From Kribbella soli (GTDB taxonomy: Bacteria; Actinomycetota; Actinomycetes; Propionibacteriales; Kribbellaceae), in NCBI RefSeq assembly GCF_004331345.1, contig NZ_SJJZ01000001.1:2480001-2544000 (forward strand): a stretch of DNA of 64,000 nucleotides. Direction: 5' to 3'. A program made the translations under genes and the position numbers. The notes beneath the pieces were generated by a model, which saw only the letters and a list, made by a program, of their open reading frames with translations, was not told the origin of the DNA and searched no databases. Positions 53,074-63,657 of this stretch are shown in pieces. The number at the start of each line of letters is the position of its first letter. The stretch's first letter is position 1.

Positions 53074-54848
53074 TGGCCCGCATGCGCGCGGTCGATGCCG
53101 CCGTACTGATCCTGGAGAAGGAAGGGTCGACGCAGGCGTTCGGGCTGCCCGGCGCCGCGATCAACCCGTTCTACAGCGCGATCCGCGCCCACGGCGGCAT
53201 CAAGCATGTGCTCGCCCGGCACGTCGAGGCCGCGTCGCACATGGCCGAGGGGTACACCCGGGCCAAGGCCGGCAACATCGGCGTCTGCATCGGTACGTCG
53301 GGACCGGCCGGAACCGACATGATCACCGGGCTGTACTCCGCCTCCGCGGACTCCATCCCGATCCTGTGCATCACCGGCCAGGCGCCGGTCGCGAAGCTGC
53401 ACAAGGAGGACTTCCAGGCCGTCGACATCTCCTCGATCGCGAAGCCGGTCGCCAAGTGGGCGGTCACGGTGATGGAGGCCGCGCAGGTCCCGGGCACCTT
53501 CCAGAAGGCGTTCCAGGTGATGCGCGAAGGCCGGCCGGGTCCGGTGCTGATCGATCTGCCGATCGACGTACAGCTCACCGAGATCGACTTCGACATCGAC
53601 ACCTACGAGCCGCTTCCGGTCTCGCGTCCTGCGGCCACCCGGGCGCAGGCGGAGAAGGTGCTGTCCTTCTTGGCGGACTCCGAGCGGCCGCTGATCGTCG
53701 CCGGTGGCGGCATCATCAACGCCGACGCGGCCGACCTGCTCGTCGAGTTCGCGGAGCTCACCGGCGTTCCCGTCGTACCGACACTGATGGGCTGGGGCGC
53801 GATCGCGGACGACCACCCGTTGAGCGCGGGCATGGTCGGACTGCAGACCTCGCACCGGTACGGGAACGCGACGATGCTGGCCTCCGACCTGGTCCTCGGG
53901 ATCGGCAACCGGTGGGCCAATCGGCACACCGGCGGGCTGGATGTCTATCGCGGTGAGCGGAAGTTCATCCACGTGGATATCGAGCCGACGCAGATCGGGC
54001 GGGTGTTCGCGCCCGACTACGGAGTCGTGTCCGATGCGCGGGCCGCCCTCGAGGTCTTCGTCGAGGTGGCCCGCGAATGGGCCGCGGCCGGAAGGCTGAC
54101 GGACCGTACGGCGTGGGCCGCGGAGTGCCGCGAACGCCGTACGACGCTGCAACGCAAGACGCACTTCGACGCGGTGCCGATCAAGCCGCAGCGTGTGTAC
54201 GAGGAGATGAACCGGGCCTTCGGGCCGGACGTCCGCTACGTCAGCACGATCGGGCTGTCGCAGATCCAGGCGGCGCAGATGCTGCACGTGTACCGTCCGC
54301 GGCACTGGATCAACGCCGGCCAGGCCGGACCGCTCGGCTGGACCGTCCCGGCGACGCTGGGCGTCGCGGTCGCGGATCCGGACAGCACGGTGGTGGCGTT
54401 GTCGGGCGACTACGACTTCCAGTTCCTGATCGAGGAGCTGGCGGTCGGGGCGCAGTTCAACATCCCGTACATCCACGTGGTGGTGAACAACTCGTACCTC
54501 GGCCTGATCCGCCAGGCGCAGCGGAACTTCGACATGGACTACTGCGTGCAGCTGTCCTTCGAGAACATCAACAGCCCCGAGGTCAACGGGTACGGCGTCG
54601 ACCACGTCAAGGTCGTGGAAGGCCTGGGCTGCAAGGCGCTGCGGGTCTCCGAGCCGGACGGGATCCTGCCGGCGCTGGAACAGGCGAAGAAGCTGATGGT
54701 CGAGCACCAGGTCCCGATCGTCGTCGAGGTCATCCTCGAGCGGGTCACGAACGTGTCGATGGGGGTCGAGATCGACAACGTCATCGAGTTCGAGGACCTG
54801 GCGATCTCGCCGGAGGACGCGCCCACCGCCCTCGCGTTGCTGGACTGA
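53073..54848 (+). CDS. gcl: Glyoxylate carboligase
   Basis: 591 residues, ThDP enzyme. [21 protein letters not shown] has Val in place of the Glu otherwise invariant in ThDP enzymes, the Gcl hallmark. The FAD/ThDP core segments [26 protein letters not shown], and [16 protein letters not shown] ending in NNSYLGL are intact. Two glyoxylates condense to tartronate semialdehyde and CO2. Confidence 0.95.
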   Translation: MARMRAVDAAVLILEKEGSTQAFGLPGAAINPFYSAIRAHGGIKHVLARHVEAASHMAEGYTRAKAGNIGVCIGTSGPAGTDMITGLYSASADSIPILCITGQAPVAKLHKEDFQAVDISSIAKPVAKWAVTVMEAAQVPGTFQKAFQVMREGRPGPVLIDLPIDVQLTEIDFDIDTYEPLPVSRPAATRAQAEKVLSFLADSERPLIVAGGGIINADAADLLVEFAELTGVPVVPTLMGWGAIADDHPLSAGMVGLQTSHRYGNATMLASDLVLGIGNRWANRHTGGLDVYRGERKFIHVDIEPTQIGRVFAPDYGVVSDARAALEVFVEVAREWAAAGRLTDRTAWAAECRERRTTLQRKTHFDAVPIKPQRVYEEMNRAFGPDVRYVSTIGLSQIQAAQMLHVYRPRHWINAGQAGPLGWTVPATLGVAVADPDSTVVALSGDYDFQFLIEELAVGAQFNIPYIHVVVNNSYLGLIRQAQRNFDMDYCVQLSFENINSPEVNGYGVDHVKVVEGLGCKALRVSEPDGILPALEQAKKLMVEHQVPIVVEVILERVTNVSMGVEIDNVIEFEDLAISPEDAPTALALLD

Positions 54849-55999
54849 TGAACGCGCAGGTCTCCGCGGGGCTCCGGGTGGTCGTTGCCTCGGACAAGTT
54901 CAAGGGCACCTTGACGAGCGCCGAGGTCGCGGACGCGGTCGGCGCCGGGGTACGACGAGTCTGCCCCGACGCGACCGTGGTCTCCGTACCGGTGGCCGAC
55001 GGCGGCGACGGCACCCTCAGCGCCGCCGTCGCTGCCGGCTACACCCACGTCCCGATCGTCGCCTCCGGCCCCACCGGCGAGCCGGTCCCGAGCGGGTATG
55101 CGAGGTTGGGCGACACCGCAGTAGTCGAGCTCGCGGACGTTTCGGGTCTCGTCCGCCTCCCCGACGGCATCCCAGCTCCCCTGACGGCGACGTCGTACGG
55201 CACCGGCGAACTGATCGCGGCAGCCCTCGACGCCGGCTGCACCCGCATCATCCTCGCCATCGGCGGCAGCGCCTCCACCGACGGCGGCGTCGGACTGATC
55301 GCCGGCCTGACGCACTCACCGGGGCCGATCACGCCCCCTGGGGACTGGGAACAGGCTATTGCTAGTTCCCAGACCCTGGCGCTTGTCGCAGCGAAGCTCG
55401 ACGGTGTGCGGGTGGTGGTGGCGTGCGATGTGGACAATCCGTTGACGGGGGCGCGGGGGGCAGCGGCTGTCTACGGGCCGCAGAAGGGGGCGAGTCCGCA
55501 GCAGGTCGCGGAGCTGGATGCCCGGCTCACCCGGTGGGCTGATCTTGTCGCCGAGCAAACCGGCAGCGACCTGCGCGACGTTCCTGGCGCGGGGGCCGCC
55601 GGCGGGGTCGGGTTTGCGGCGCTAGCACTGCTAGCCGCCGAACTCCGCCCGGGGATCGACCTGGTCCTGGACCTCGTCCGCTTCCGCGACCAACTAACCG
55701 GCGCCGACCTCGTCATCACCGGCGAAGGCGCCCTCGACGAGCAGACCCTCCACGGCAAAGCAGTCGCCGGAGTAGCCGCGGCGGCCGATGGCATCCCAAC
55801 CGTCGCTGTCTGCGGCGTCAACCGCCTGGAACCGCAACAACTCCGGAGGATCGGACTGTCGGCGGCCTACGCGCTCACCGACGTGGAACCCGATGTACGG
55901 CGGTGCCTCGCCGAGCCACGTCCGTTGCTCGAAGAGCTCGGCCAACGGATCGTGGTGGATCACCTTACGATGGCACGAACGGCGAAAGGGATCGCATGA
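54848..55999 (+). CDS. glxK: Glycerate kinase interrupted in frame by a REP-like element
   Basis: 383 residues, overlaps gcl by one base. [40 protein letters not shown] and [25 protein letters not shown] are typical of GlxK-type kinases that make 2- or 3-phosphoglycerate. Residues about 160-180 ([16 protein letters not shown]) come from REP copy C, and the usual stretch GARFLDADG that follows the GG-x-G region in homologues is not seen; the normal Asp/Gly loop appears replaced. The kinase may still fold since both flanks remain in frame. Confidence 0.85.
   Translation: MNAQVSAGLRVVVASDKFKGTLTSAEVADAVGAGVRRVCPDATVVSVPVADGGDGTLSAAVAAGYTHVPIVASGPTGEPVPSGYARLGDTAVVELADVSGLVRLPDGIPAPLTATSYGTGELIAAALDAGCTRIILAIGGSASTDGGVGLIAGLTHSPGPITPPGDWEQAIASSQTLALVAAKLDGVRVVVACDVDNPLTGARGAAAVYGPQKGASPQQVAELDARLTRWADLVAEQTGSDLRDVPGAGAAGGVGFAALALLAAELRPGIDLVLDLVRFRDQLTGADLVITGEGALDEQTLHGKAVAGVAAAADGIPTVAVCGVNRLEPQQLRRIGLSAAYALTDVEPDVRRCLAEPRPLLEELGQRIVVDHLTMARTAKGIA
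55336..55379. repeat. REP-like palindrome, copy C, inside glxK
   Basis: CCCTGGGGACTGGGAAC (55336-55352) and GTTCCCAGACCCTGG (55365-55379), the loop GGCTATTGCTA equals the inverted loop of copy A. Three mismatches to A in the outer part suggest drift after insertion. Confidence 0.75.
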
Positions 56000-57336
56000 G
56001 CGCTCTGGATCTCGTGGTTCGGGCCCGCCGGGTTGTGCGGGCCGACGGGGAGCAGCCGGCCGCGGTCGGCGTGCGGGACGGGCGGATCGTCGCGATCTCG
56101 CCGTACGACGTGGAGCTCGACGCCGCGACGGAACTGCGGCTCGGTGACGACGAAGTACTGCTGCCCGGCCTCGTCGACTCCCACGTGCACGTCAACGATC
56201 CTGGCCGCACCGACTGGGAAGGCTTCACCTCCGCGACCAAGGCCGCGGCAGCAGGCGGCGTCACCACGATCGTCGACATGCCGCTGAACAGCATCCCGCC
56301 GACCTGCGACGTCCCGGCGCTCACCCTCAAACGCAAGACCGCCGAGACCCAGTCGTACGTCGATGTCGGCTTCTGGGGTGGCGCGATCCCGGGTAATGTC
56401 CCCGACCTCCGCCCGCTGCACGACGCCGGCGTGTTCGGCTACAAATGCTTCCTCCTGCACTCGGGCGTCGACGAGTTCCCCCCACTGGACGCCGACCAGC
56501 TCGCGGCCGCGATGCACGAACTCAGCACCTTCGACGGTCTGCTGATCGTGCACGCCGAGGACGCTCACCGCATCGACGAGGCGACCGCACCGAACGGTGC
56601 GAGCTACGAAGCGTTCCTCAACTCCCGCCCGCGCGTGGCCGAGAACGAGGCGGTCGCCCACGTCATCGACCTCGCCCGTGAGACCGGCTGTCGCGTACAC
56701 ATCCTGCACGTGTCGAGCGCCGACATCCTCCCGCTGCTCACGAAGGCCCGCAACGACGGCGTACGGATCAGCGCGGAGACCTGCCCGCACTACCTGAGCT
56801 TCACCGCCGAGGACATTCCCGACGGCGCCACGCAGTACAAGTGCTGCCCGCCGATCCGCGAGGCCGCGAACCGCGAACTGCTCTGGGAGGGGCTGCGCGA
56901 CGGCACGATCGACCAGGTCGTGTCCGACCACTCGCCGTCCACGATCGACCTGAAGCACCTCGACACCGGCGACTTCGGCACCGCCTGGGGCGGGATCGCG
57001 TCGCTGCAGCTCGGCCTGCCCGCCGTCTGGACCGAGGCCCGCGGCCGCGGCTTCACCCTGTCCGACGTCGTCCGCTGGATGGCCGCCGCCCCAGCCGCGC
57101 AGACCGGCCTGGCGACGAAGGGCGGGATCGAGGTCGGGTACGACGCCGACTTCTGCGTCCTCGCCCCCGACGAGACCTTCACCGTCGACGCGCAGCAGCT
57201 CCAGCACAAGAACGCCATCACGCCGTACGACGGACGCACGCTGACCGGTGTCGTCCGGAGCACCTGGCTCCGCGGCGAACCCGTCGACATCGCCGCCGAC
57301 CCACGCGGCCGCCTGCTGACCCGAGGAGAACGATGA
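55996..57336 (+). CDS. allB: Allantoinase
   Basis: 446 residues from ATG 55996, overlapping the glxK stop by 4 bp. Amidohydrolase metal ligands: [27 protein letters not shown] (bridging Lys region), [19 protein letters not shown] and VVSDHSPST, all positions of the cyclic amidohydrolase family; PHYLSF and YKCCPPIR are allantoinase-specific. Hydrolyses allantoin to allantoate. Confidence 0.93.
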   Translation: MSALDLVVRARRVVRADGEQPAAVGVRDGRIVAISPYDVELDAATELRLGDDEVLLPGLVDSHVHVNDPGRTDWEGFTSATKAAAAGGVTTIVDMPLNSIPPTCDVPALTLKRKTAETQSYVDVGFWGGAIPGNVPDLRPLHDAGVFGYKCFLLHSGVDEFPPLDADQLAAAMHELSTFDGLLIVHAEDAHRIDEATAPNGASYEAFLNSRPRVAENEAVAHVIDLARETGCRVHILHVSSADILPLLTKARNDGVRISAETCPHYLSFTAEDIPDGATQYKCCPPIREAANRELLWEGLRDGTIDQVVSDHSPSTIDLKHLDTGDFGTAWGGIASLQLGLPAVWTEARGRGFTLSDVVRWMAAAPAAQTGLATKGGIEVGYDADFCVLAPDETFTVDAQQLQHKNAITPYDGRTLTGVVRSTWLRGEPVDIAADPRGRLLTRGER

Positions 57337-58148
57337 GCTACTACGCGCCGAAGGGCGGACTACCCGCGCAGACCGACCTCACCACCGACCGCGCGGTCTT
57401 CACCGAGGCGTACGCCGTCCTGCCGCGCGGCACCATGCGCGACATCGTCACCAGCCGGCTGCCGTTCTGGGACGACACCCGGTTGTGGGTGATCGCGCGG
57501 CCGCTGTCCGGGTTCGCGGAGACGTTCTCGCAGTACATCGTCGAGGTCGGGCCGGGCGGCGGGAGCGACAAGCCGGAGACGGACCCGGCCGCCGAGGCCG
57601 TGCTGTTCGTTGTCTCCGGCAACCTTGTGCTGACGGTCGCCGGGGAGAAGCACACGCTGGTCGAGGGCGGGTACGCGTACCTGCCGCCGGGCGGCGACTG
57701 GACGGTGCGGAACACCAGCGACGCGGTCGCGACGTTCCACCTGGTGCGGAAGGCGTACGAGCGGATCGACGGGATCGACGTACCGCCGGCGCTCGTCACC
57801 AACGAGGCGGACGTCGAGGGCCGGGAGATGCCCGGCACCGAGGGTCGCTGGAAGACGCAGCGGTTCGTGGACCCGGACGACGTACGGCATGACATGCACG
57901 TCAACATCGTGTCGTTCGAGCCAGGCGGGGTGATCCCGTTCCCGGAGACGCACGTGATGGAGCACGGGCTGTACGTGCTCGAGGGCAAGGCCGTCTACCT
58001 GCTGAACAAGGACTGGGTGGAGGTGCAGGAAGGCGACTTCATGTGGCTCCGCGCTTTCTGCCCCCAGGCCTGCTACGCCGGCGGCCCCGGCCGCTTCCGC
58101 TACCTCCTCTACAAGGACGTGAACCGCCACCCGAAGCTCACGCTCTGA
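57333..58148 (+). CDS. allE: (S)-Ureidoglycine aminohydrolase
   Basis: 271 residues, ATG overlaps the allB stop. Two cupin domains: [35 protein letters not shown] in the first, [49 protein letters not shown] in the second, with the Mn-binding His and Glu. Opens (S)-ureidoglycine to (S)-ureidoglycolate and ammonia. Its substrate is normally made by allantoate amidohydrolase, which is absent here. Ends 11 bp into the convergent GNAT gene. Confidence 0.9.
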   Translation: MSYYAPKGGLPAQTDLTTDRAVFTEAYAVLPRGTMRDIVTSRLPFWDDTRLWVIARPLSGFAETFSQYIVEVGPGGGSDKPETDPAAEAVLFVVSGNLVLTVAGEKHTLVEGGYAYLPPGGDWTVRNTSDAVATFHLVRKAYERIDGIDVPPALVTNEADVEGREMPGTEGRWKTQRFVDPDDVRHDMHVNIVSFEPGGVIPFPETHVMEHGLYVLEGKAVYLLNKDWVEVQEGDFMWLRAFCPQACYAGGPGRFRYLLYKDVNRHPKLTL

Positions 58149-58563
58149 GTTCCTTCCGAAAGAAGATCCGGCTCCGTCCACCGCTGATCGGGATCCGGCC
58201 GAACTCTGTCCAGCCGTGCCGCGCGTAGAACTCGGGCGCCTGGAACTGGATCGTGTACACGACGCCGCTCACGCACCCGCGCCGACCCGCCTCGGCTTCG
58301 GCCTCCGCGAGAATCCTGGTGCCGAGGCCGGAGCCGCGGAGCTTCTCGGGTAGGTAGAGCAGATCGACGAACCACAGCCCGAGCGAGGTCCGCCCGGTGA
58401 GCCCGCCGAGCGTCTCGCCGGTGTCTGGGTCTTTGACCAGGACCGCAAGTGGTTGCCGATCCTGCACGCCGGCGGCGGCGAAGTTGAACTCGTCCAGCCC
58501 GTCCGACACGAACGCCTCGTCCGCGGCCGTCGGCTCGTCAGTCAGAACGACATCGAACGTCAT
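58138..58563 (-). CDS. GNAT family acetyltransferase
   Basis: 141 residues from ATG 58563. YLPEKLRGSGLGTRILAEAEAEAGRRGC is the acetyl-CoA motif (R-G-S-G-L-G) and EFYARHGWTEFGRI the C-terminal signature. Small-molecule or protein substrate unknown. A long upstream reading to 59040 is not supported. Confidence 0.85.
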   Translation of the reverse strand: MTFDVVLTDEPTAADEAFVSDGLDEFNFAAAGVQDRQPLAVLVKDPDTGETLGGLTGRTSLGLWFVDLLYLPEKLRGSGLGTRILAEAEAEAGRRGCVSGVVYTIQFQAPEFYARHGWTEFGRIPISGGRSRIFFRKELRA

Positions 58564-58706
58564 ACCTCCGGACGCTAACCGCAGCCACCGACAGATATGT
58601 GCGGACGAACGGGTAGTGCACCCGTGAGACGCCGTACGCGCGGACGCGAACACGCTCAGCTGCACTACGAGTCGCTGGACACTACCCGTCCTACTGCACG
58701 CGTTGG

Positions 58707-59246
58707 TCAGTCGGTGATGCGGACTGTGCGCTGGGGCTGGGGGAGGGGGTCGGTGATCAGGCGGGCGTGGCGTTCTACGTCGTAGCGGGTGCCGTCGTAG
58801 GCGAGGCGTTCGCGTTCGACGCCTTCGGAGAGGAAACCGGCGCCGGCGGCGACCGCGCAGGAGGCCGGGTTGTTGAGGCGGTGGCCGAGTTCGAGGCGGT
58901 ACAGGCCGGCGTCGTGGTGGGCCCAGCCCGCGAGCGCGCGCAGCGAGTCCCGCGCGACACCCTGGCCGCGGACGTCGGCGAGCGTCCAGTACCAGGTCCA
59001 GCCGACCCGGTGCCGGTCGATGTTCGTCACCCCCACGCACCCGATCGGATGATCGTCCGCGTCCGCCACGGCGTACACGTGCCCGTTGTCCAGGTCCGCG
59101 ACGCGCCCGATCCAGTCGACGGCGGACGCCCGGTCCACGATCCCGCCCTGATTCACCATCTCCGGATCGTCATGGGCGACCACCAGCCGCAGCGCATCAC
59201 CAGTCCGCCACCGCCGGAGCCCCAGCTCCCCGAGCGCGTATCCCAT
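58707..59246 (-). CDS. GNAT family acetyltransferase (RimJ/RimL type)
   Basis: 179 residues from ATG 59246 with AGGGGTA and GAGGG upstream; 59333 is a longer alternative. TLADVRGQGVARDSLRALAGWAHHD is the acetyl-CoA binding turn, RLELGHRLNNPASCAVAAGAGFLSEG the conserved C-terminal part. Divergent from the SDR at 59.3 kb. Confidence 0.8.
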   Translation of the reverse strand: MGYALGELGLRRWRTGDALRLVVAHDDPEMVNQGGIVDRASAVDWIGRVADLDNGHVYAVADADDHPIGCVGVTNIDRHRVGWTWYWTLADVRGQGVARDSLRALAGWAHHDAGLYRLELGHRLNNPASCAVAAGAGFLSEGVERERLAYDGTRYDVERHARLITDPLPQPQRTVRITD

Positions 59247-59326
59247 CCCTCGAAAATACCCCTGCCCGGCTCCCGCCATCCGGCCGTCCGGCGCGTTCAC
59301 ACCGGCGCCGGGAGAGGATAGGCCGT

Positions 59327-60094
59327 ATGGCATATCTGGATTTCAGGGATCAGGTTGTGGTGGTGACCGGGGCCAGCAGCGGAATCGGGGCCGCGGCGGC
59401 GGTGGGTTTCGCGGAGACCGGGGCGACGGTCGCGCTGCATTACCACCGCAACGAAGAGGGCGCGAAGCACACCGTGGGTGCCGTGCAGACGGCCGGCGGT
59501 ACGGCGTCCTTGCACCAGGCGGATCTCGCCGACCCGAACGCCGCAAACGCATTCGTCGACGAGGTGCTCGCGCAGCACGGGCGGATCGACGTACTCGTGA
59601 ACAACGCCGGTGACCTGGTCAACCGGTCCGCGATCGCCGACGTACCGGACGAGGAGTTCCACCGGATCCTGGACGTCAACCTGACCTCGGTGTTCGCGCT
59701 CTCCCGGCGGATCGTCCCGGTGTTCCGGGCGCAGGGCGGCGGCTCGATCATCAACGTCACCTCGATCGCCGCGCGCACCGGCGGAGCGGGCGGGTCGGTG
59801 GTCTACGCGACGTCGAAGGGCGCAGTCAGCACGTTCACCCGCGGACTCGCGAAGGAGCTCGCGCCGGAAGGTATCCGGGTGAACGCGATCGCCCCAGGCG
59901 TGATCAAGACCCCGTTCCACGACCGCCACACCGGCGACGCCCAGATGCAGGCCATGCTCACCGCCATCCCGATGGGCCGCACCGGCACCCCGCACGAGTG
60001 CGTCGGCACCATCCTCTTCCTGGCCTCCGACCGGATGTCGTCCTACGTCACCGGCCAGATCATCGAGGTCAACGGCGGCCAACTCACCCCGTGA
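59327..60094 (+). CDS. Short-chain dehydrogenase/reductase
   Basis: 255 residues, classical SDR. VTGASSGIGAAAAVGF is the cofactor motif, NNAGDLVN the stabilising motif, IINVTSIAARTG with VVYATSKGAVSTF the Ser-Tyr-Lys catalytic set, and NAIAPGVIKTPF the proline segment. Substrate unknown; similar to glucose- or 3-oxoacyl-reductases. It is next to an FkbM methyltransferase, convergent overlap 11 bp. Confidence 0.85.
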   Translation: MAYLDFRDQVVVVTGASSGIGAAAAVGFAETGATVALHYHRNEEGAKHTVGAVQTAGGTASLHQADLADPNAANAFVDEVLAQHGRIDVLVNNAGDLVNRSAIADVPDEEFHRILDVNLTSVFALSRRIVPVFRAQGGGSIINVTSIAARTGGAGGSVVYATSKGAVSTFTRGLAKELAPEGIRVNAIAPGVIKTPFHDRHTGDAQMQAMLTAIPMGRTGTPHECVGTILFLASDRMSSYVTGQIIEVNGGQLTP

Positions 60095-60992
60095 GCTCCG
60101 GCCTGAACACCGCGTTCCGGTCCAGCACCTCGCCAGTCGGCAGGTAACCACACTCGTCCAGTACGGCGTGCAGCCGCGCGCTCGAATCGCTGCGCTTGTC
60201 CTCCACGAGCAAGGCGCGCGGCTGCAACCGCTTCAGCGTCCTGGTCGCACCGGTGAGCGCAGCGCTCTCAGATCCTTCGATGTCGAGCTTGACCACATCC
60301 AGCCGGTCGAGCTCGTGCTCCCTCGCCCAGTCGTCGAGCCGAACCACGGACACCTCCTGCACCACGTCGCCATCGCCGTACAGCGAACGCACGCCCGCGT
60401 CCGCCTCGTCGTACCGGCTGTCTGTCCGCAGCGTCGCCAGTTCCGGTCGCTCGCCCAACGCAGCCGGCACAACCTCCAGCGGTACGTCGTTACGCGCCGC
60501 ACCGGCGCCCAACTTCGCCACCATGTCGGCGGCCGGCTCGAACGCGATCACCCGCCCGCCACCGAGCTCCTTCAACCGTTTCCCTGCGGTGAACGCATGT
60601 ACTCCGATGTTCGCCCCCGCGTCGAGTACGACATCCCCATGCCGCAGCTCGTGCAGGAGGAACCGTCGTACCGCGGGCTCGTAGCGGCCCGCGTAGTACA
60701 GAACGGCTTGCAGGTTGTCTCGCAGATCCAACTGCCACCGCAAACCCTGCCGCCGTACGTCAACTGTCGCCGCCCACCTCGGCGAGATCTTCACCAGCGC
60801 CGGGTTCCGATCCGCCAGCCGCGGCGAGACCCGCATCGCAACGCGATGCACCCCGCCGTCACTCACGCCCTCGAACCACCCCGCCACGCGCGCAGTACGA
60901 CGAGCGGCACCGGGACCGAACGCATGTTCAGCACCATGCGCCAGGCTCCAGGCCACTCGCCGTACAGCTCCGTCCCGGACGTCCACCCTCAC
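60084..60992 (-). CDS. FkbM family methyltransferase
   Basis: 302 residues, GTG start. GDVVLDAGANIGVHAFTAGKRL is motif I of SAM methyltransferases in the FkbM form, LDVVKLDIEGSESAALTGATRTLKRLQPRALLVED the characteristic acid and end. FkbM enzymes O-methylate sugar or polyketide hydroxyls. The N-terminal 100 residues are unusually long and basic. Partner genes are not evident nearby. Confidence 0.85.
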   Translation of the reverse strand: MRVDVRDGAVRRVAWSLAHGAEHAFGPGAARRTARVAGWFEGVSDGGVHRVAMRVSPRLADRNPALVKISPRWAATVDVRRQGLRWQLDLRDNLQAVLYYAGRYEPAVRRFLLHELRHGDVVLDAGANIGVHAFTAGKRLKELGGGRVIAFEPAADMVAKLGAGAARNDVPLEVVPAALGERPELATLRTDSRYDEADAGVRSLYGDGDVVQEVSVVRLDDWAREHELDRLDVVKLDIEGSESAALTGATRTLKRLQPRALLVEDKRSDSSARLHAVLDECGYLPTGEVLDRNAVFRPELTG

Positions 60993-61049
60993 CCGTTACC
61001 CACGATCGCGTGACTCACTCGGTCCAGCCGAAAGTTCACGCGCTGTGAC

Positions 61050-61844
61050 TCACCTGGACAGGGTGCGGAACCGATGCGCCGAGAGCGGCAGGAAGACTGC
61101 TGTCAGCAGCACAGGAGCCATGACTGCCGCGAGCCCGGCGTGGGTGCCGATCCAGGTCGCGGTGGCTGACGGGTCGGGGTTGCCGAACAGTGCGCGGGAC
61201 GCGGTGGCGGTGGCGGACAGGGGGTTCCACTGGGCGACCGTGCCCAGCCAGTCCGGCATCGTCGACGTCGCGACGAACGCGCTGGACAGGAACCCGACCG
61301 GCCAGACCAGCACCTGCACCATCGTCACGCTCTGCGCGTTCTTCACCGTCAGACCGATGAAGATCCCGACCCACAGCAACGCGAACCGCAGCAGCAACAG
61401 CAGCCCGAACGCCGCCACTGCCGACGGCAACCCCTCGTGCCACCGCCAGCCGAGCGCCAGCCCGGTCGCGGCCAGTACGACGAGCGTCACCACCGAGTCG
61501 AGCATGTCCGCGATACATCGCCCGAGCACCACCGCCGCCGAACTCATCGGCAGCGACCGGAACCGGTCCGTCACCCCCTTCGAGACGTCGGTCGTGACCG
61601 CGGTCATCGTGCCCTCTAGCCCGAAGAGCATCGACAGCGCGAAGATCCCCGGCACGAGCAGTTCGTAGTACGACGAACCGTCGGGGAACTCCATCGCCCC
61701 GCCGAGCAGCCCGCCGAACATCAGCAGCATCAGCACCGGGAAGAACCACGTGAACAACACCAGTCCCGGCTGCATCCGCCAGTGCATCAACGTCCGCCGC
61801 GCGATCGTCCAACTGTCCGCGAGCGCCCATCCGAGGCCGGTCAT
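61050..61844 (-). CDS. ABC-2 type transporter permease (DrrB-like)
   Basis: 264 residues from ATG 61844, which overlaps the ATPase stop (ATGA). Six hydrophobic segments (about 27-45, 65-82, 108-135, 140-165, 172-195, 233-255) and the ABC-2 end motif region WNPLSATATASRALFG are typical of DrrB/daunorubicin exporter permeases. Works with the ATPase to export a lipophilic compound. Confidence 0.88.
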   Translation of the reverse strand: MTGLGWALADSWTIARRTLMHWRMQPGLVLFTWFFPVLMLLMFGGLLGGAMEFPDGSSYYELLVPGIFALSMLFGLEGTMTAVTTDVSKGVTDRFRSLPMSSAAVVLGRCIADMLDSVVTLVVLAATGLALGWRWHEGLPSAVAAFGLLLLLRFALLWVGIFIGLTVKNAQSVTMVQVLVWPVGFLSSAFVATSTMPDWLGTVAQWNPLSATATASRALFGNPDPSATATWIGTHAGLAAVMAPVLLTAVFLPLSAHRFRTLSR

Positions 61845-62788
61845 GCGGCGGCTCCGGTCAGGTGCAGGAAGACCTCGTCCAGTGTCGGCCGCCGCAATGT
61901 GAGGTCCTCCGGTTCGATCCTTGCCTCGTGCAACGAGTTCGCCATCGCCACCAGCGCCTTCGTACGGTCCTTCACCGGCACGCTCACCCGGACGTCGTGC
62001 ACCCGGATCTCCCCGTCCGCGAACGGCCCGGCCAGCTCCACGACCCGCGGTACGTCGGCCGGATCCGCGAGGACCAGATCCAGCCAGTCCGACCCCAACT
62101 GCGTCTTCAACTCGTCCGGTGTCCCTTCCGCGACGACCCTCCCGTCCTTCAGCATCGAGATCCGGTTCGCCAGCTGATCCGCCTCCTCCAGGTACTGCGT
62201 CGTCAACAACACCGTCGTACCGCCGTCGACCAGCTGCCGTACGGCGGACCACACCTCGATCCGCCCGGCCGGGTCGAGCCCCGTCGTCGGCTCGTCCACG
62301 AACAGGACCCGCGGCGCCACGATCAAACTCGCGGCCAGATCGAGCCGCCGCCGCATCCCGCCGGAGTACTTGCTCACCGCCTGACCGGCCGCCTCCGTCA
62401 GGCTGAACCGCTCCAGCAGCTCGTCCGCCCTGCTCACAGCCTTGGCCCGCCCCAGATGGTTGAGCCGCCCGAACAGCACCAGGTTCTGCCGCCCGGTGAG
62501 TACCTCGTCCACCGCGGCGTACTGCCCGACCAGGCCGATCCGCCGCCGCACCTCGCCACCCTGCTGTCGGACGTCGTGCCCTGCGATCGTCGCCGTACCG
62601 GAATCCATCTCCAGCAGCGTGGACAGGATCCGCACCGCTGTCGTCTTGCCGGCGCCGTTCGGGCCGAGCAGGCCCGTCACCGTGCCGGCCGTGACCTCCA
62701 GGTCGAAGCCGTTCAGCCCCGCACCCTCCGTGCCGCCCTGGTAGTTCTTCCGAACGCCGGCGGCCTCGATCACTCGCTCCGTCGTCAC
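61841..62788 (-). CDS. ABC transporter ATPase (DrrA-like)
   Basis: 315 residues. Walker A GLLGPNGAGKTTAVRILS, signature YSGGMRRRLDLAASLI, Walker B RVLFVDEPTTGLDPAGR, switch His in TTVLLTTQYLEEADQ region; the C-terminal extension DLTLRRPTLDEVFLHLTG is the DrrA mark. Transcribed divergently from TetR across a palindromic operator, so export is probably induced by a TetR ligand. Confidence 0.92.
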   Translation of the reverse strand: MTTERVIEAAGVRKNYQGGTEGAGLNGFDLEVTAGTVTGLLGPNGAGKTTAVRILSTLLEMDSGTATIAGHDVRQQGGEVRRRIGLVGQYAAVDEVLTGRQNLVLFGRLNHLGRAKAVSRADELLERFSLTEAAGQAVSKYSGGMRRRLDLAASLIVAPRVLFVDEPTTGLDPAGRIEVWSAVRQLVDGGTTVLLTTQYLEEADQLANRISMLKDGRVVAEGTPDELKTQLGSDWLDLVLADPADVPRVVELAGPFADGEIRVHDVRVSVPVKDRTKALVAMANSLHEARIEPEDLTLRRPTLDEVFLHLTGAAA

Positions 62789-62823
62789 TTCCCACCTCTC
62801 GGGTCGTTGAGCCGTAGAGTGTA

Positions 62824-62838
62824 CCGTACATTGTACGG
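62824..62838. promoter_or_regulatory. TetR-type palindromic operator
   Basis: CCGTACA-T-TGTACGG, perfect 7-bp arms, in the 95-bp gap between the ABC exporter and the tetR gene, 36 bp from the ATPase start and 46 bp from the TetR start. Confidence 0.65.
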
Positions 62839-62883
62839 CTCAGGTACGATGCGTTCAACGACGAGCGGTGGAGGAAGGTTCCG

Positions 62884-63657
62884 GTGGCGGGAAGGAAGGC
62901 GGCGGCACCCGATCCGGCGCGCAGTCTGGCGCTGCTCTGGGGGAGTCACACCAAACCCGGCCGCTCCGGCCTGACGGTGCGCGCGATCGTCGACGCGGCG
63001 ATCGCACTCGCGGACGTGTCCGGGCTCGACGCGCTCTCGATGCGGACCGTCGCCGAGCGGCTGAAGGTCGGCACGATGTCGCTCTACACGCACGTCCCCG
63101 GCAAGGGCGAGCTCACCGACCTGATGTTCGACCAGGTGTACGGCGACCTGTATGCGGACCCCGACGAGCCTTCGAATCAGCCCGGCGGCTGGCGCGGCGC
63201 GCTCGAGTTCATCGCCCTCCGCAACTGGGACGTGCTGACCGCGCACCCGTGGATCCACGAGGTCCCGACGATGCGGACCGCGCTCGGCCCGAACATCACG
63301 CGCAAGTACGAGACCGAGCTACGCCCCCTGGACGGCCTCGGCCTGACCGACGTCGAGATGGACTCGGCCCTGACGCTCGTCCTCACCCACGTCCAGGGCA
63401 CTGCCCGCGCCGGCGCCGAACAACTCCGCACCCAACGCGACTCCGGTCTCTCGGACGAGGAGTGGTGGCGTCAGATCTCCCCGACGCTCACCACGGTTAT
63501 GTCCGGCACCCACTTCCCCACAGCCGGTCGCGTGGGCACCTCGGTTGGCGAACACTTCCAGTCCGCCATGGACCCCGCCCACGCCCTGACCTTCGGCCTG
63601 ACCACAATCCTGGACGGCCTGACCCCGCTGATCACATCTCGTTCAGCTGTTCAGTAG
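62884..63657 (+). CDS. TetR family regulator of the ABC exporter
   Basis: 257 residues, GTG start. GRSGLTVRAIVDAAIALADVSGLDALSMRTVAERLKVGTMSLYTHVPGKGEL is a TetR HTH (residues about 25-80); the C-terminal region resembles TetR_C, as in TetR/AcrR regulators of drug exporters. Likely represses the divergent ABC exporter by binding the palindrome at 62.83 kb. Confidence 0.88.
   Translation: MAGRKAAAPDPARSLALLWGSHTKPGRSGLTVRAIVDAAIALADVSGLDALSMRTVAERLKVGTMSLYTHVPGKGELTDLMFDQVYGDLYADPDEPSNQPGGWRGALEFIALRNWDVLTAHPWIHEVPTMRTALGPNITRKYETELRPLDGLGLTDVEMDSALTLVLTHVQGTARAGAEQLRTQRDSGLSDEEWWRQISPTLTTVMSGTHFPTAGRVGTSVGEHFQSAMDPAHALTFGLTTILDGLTPLITSRSAVQ

Noticed and set aside
52176..54707. 843-codon minus-strand frame over glxR and gcl
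   Set aside because: Antisense of two well-supported enzymes.
58609..58625. ACGGGT-N5-ACCCGT hairpin between two GNAT genes
   Set aside because: Short 6-bp arms, no tail; too weak for a terminator or an operator claim.
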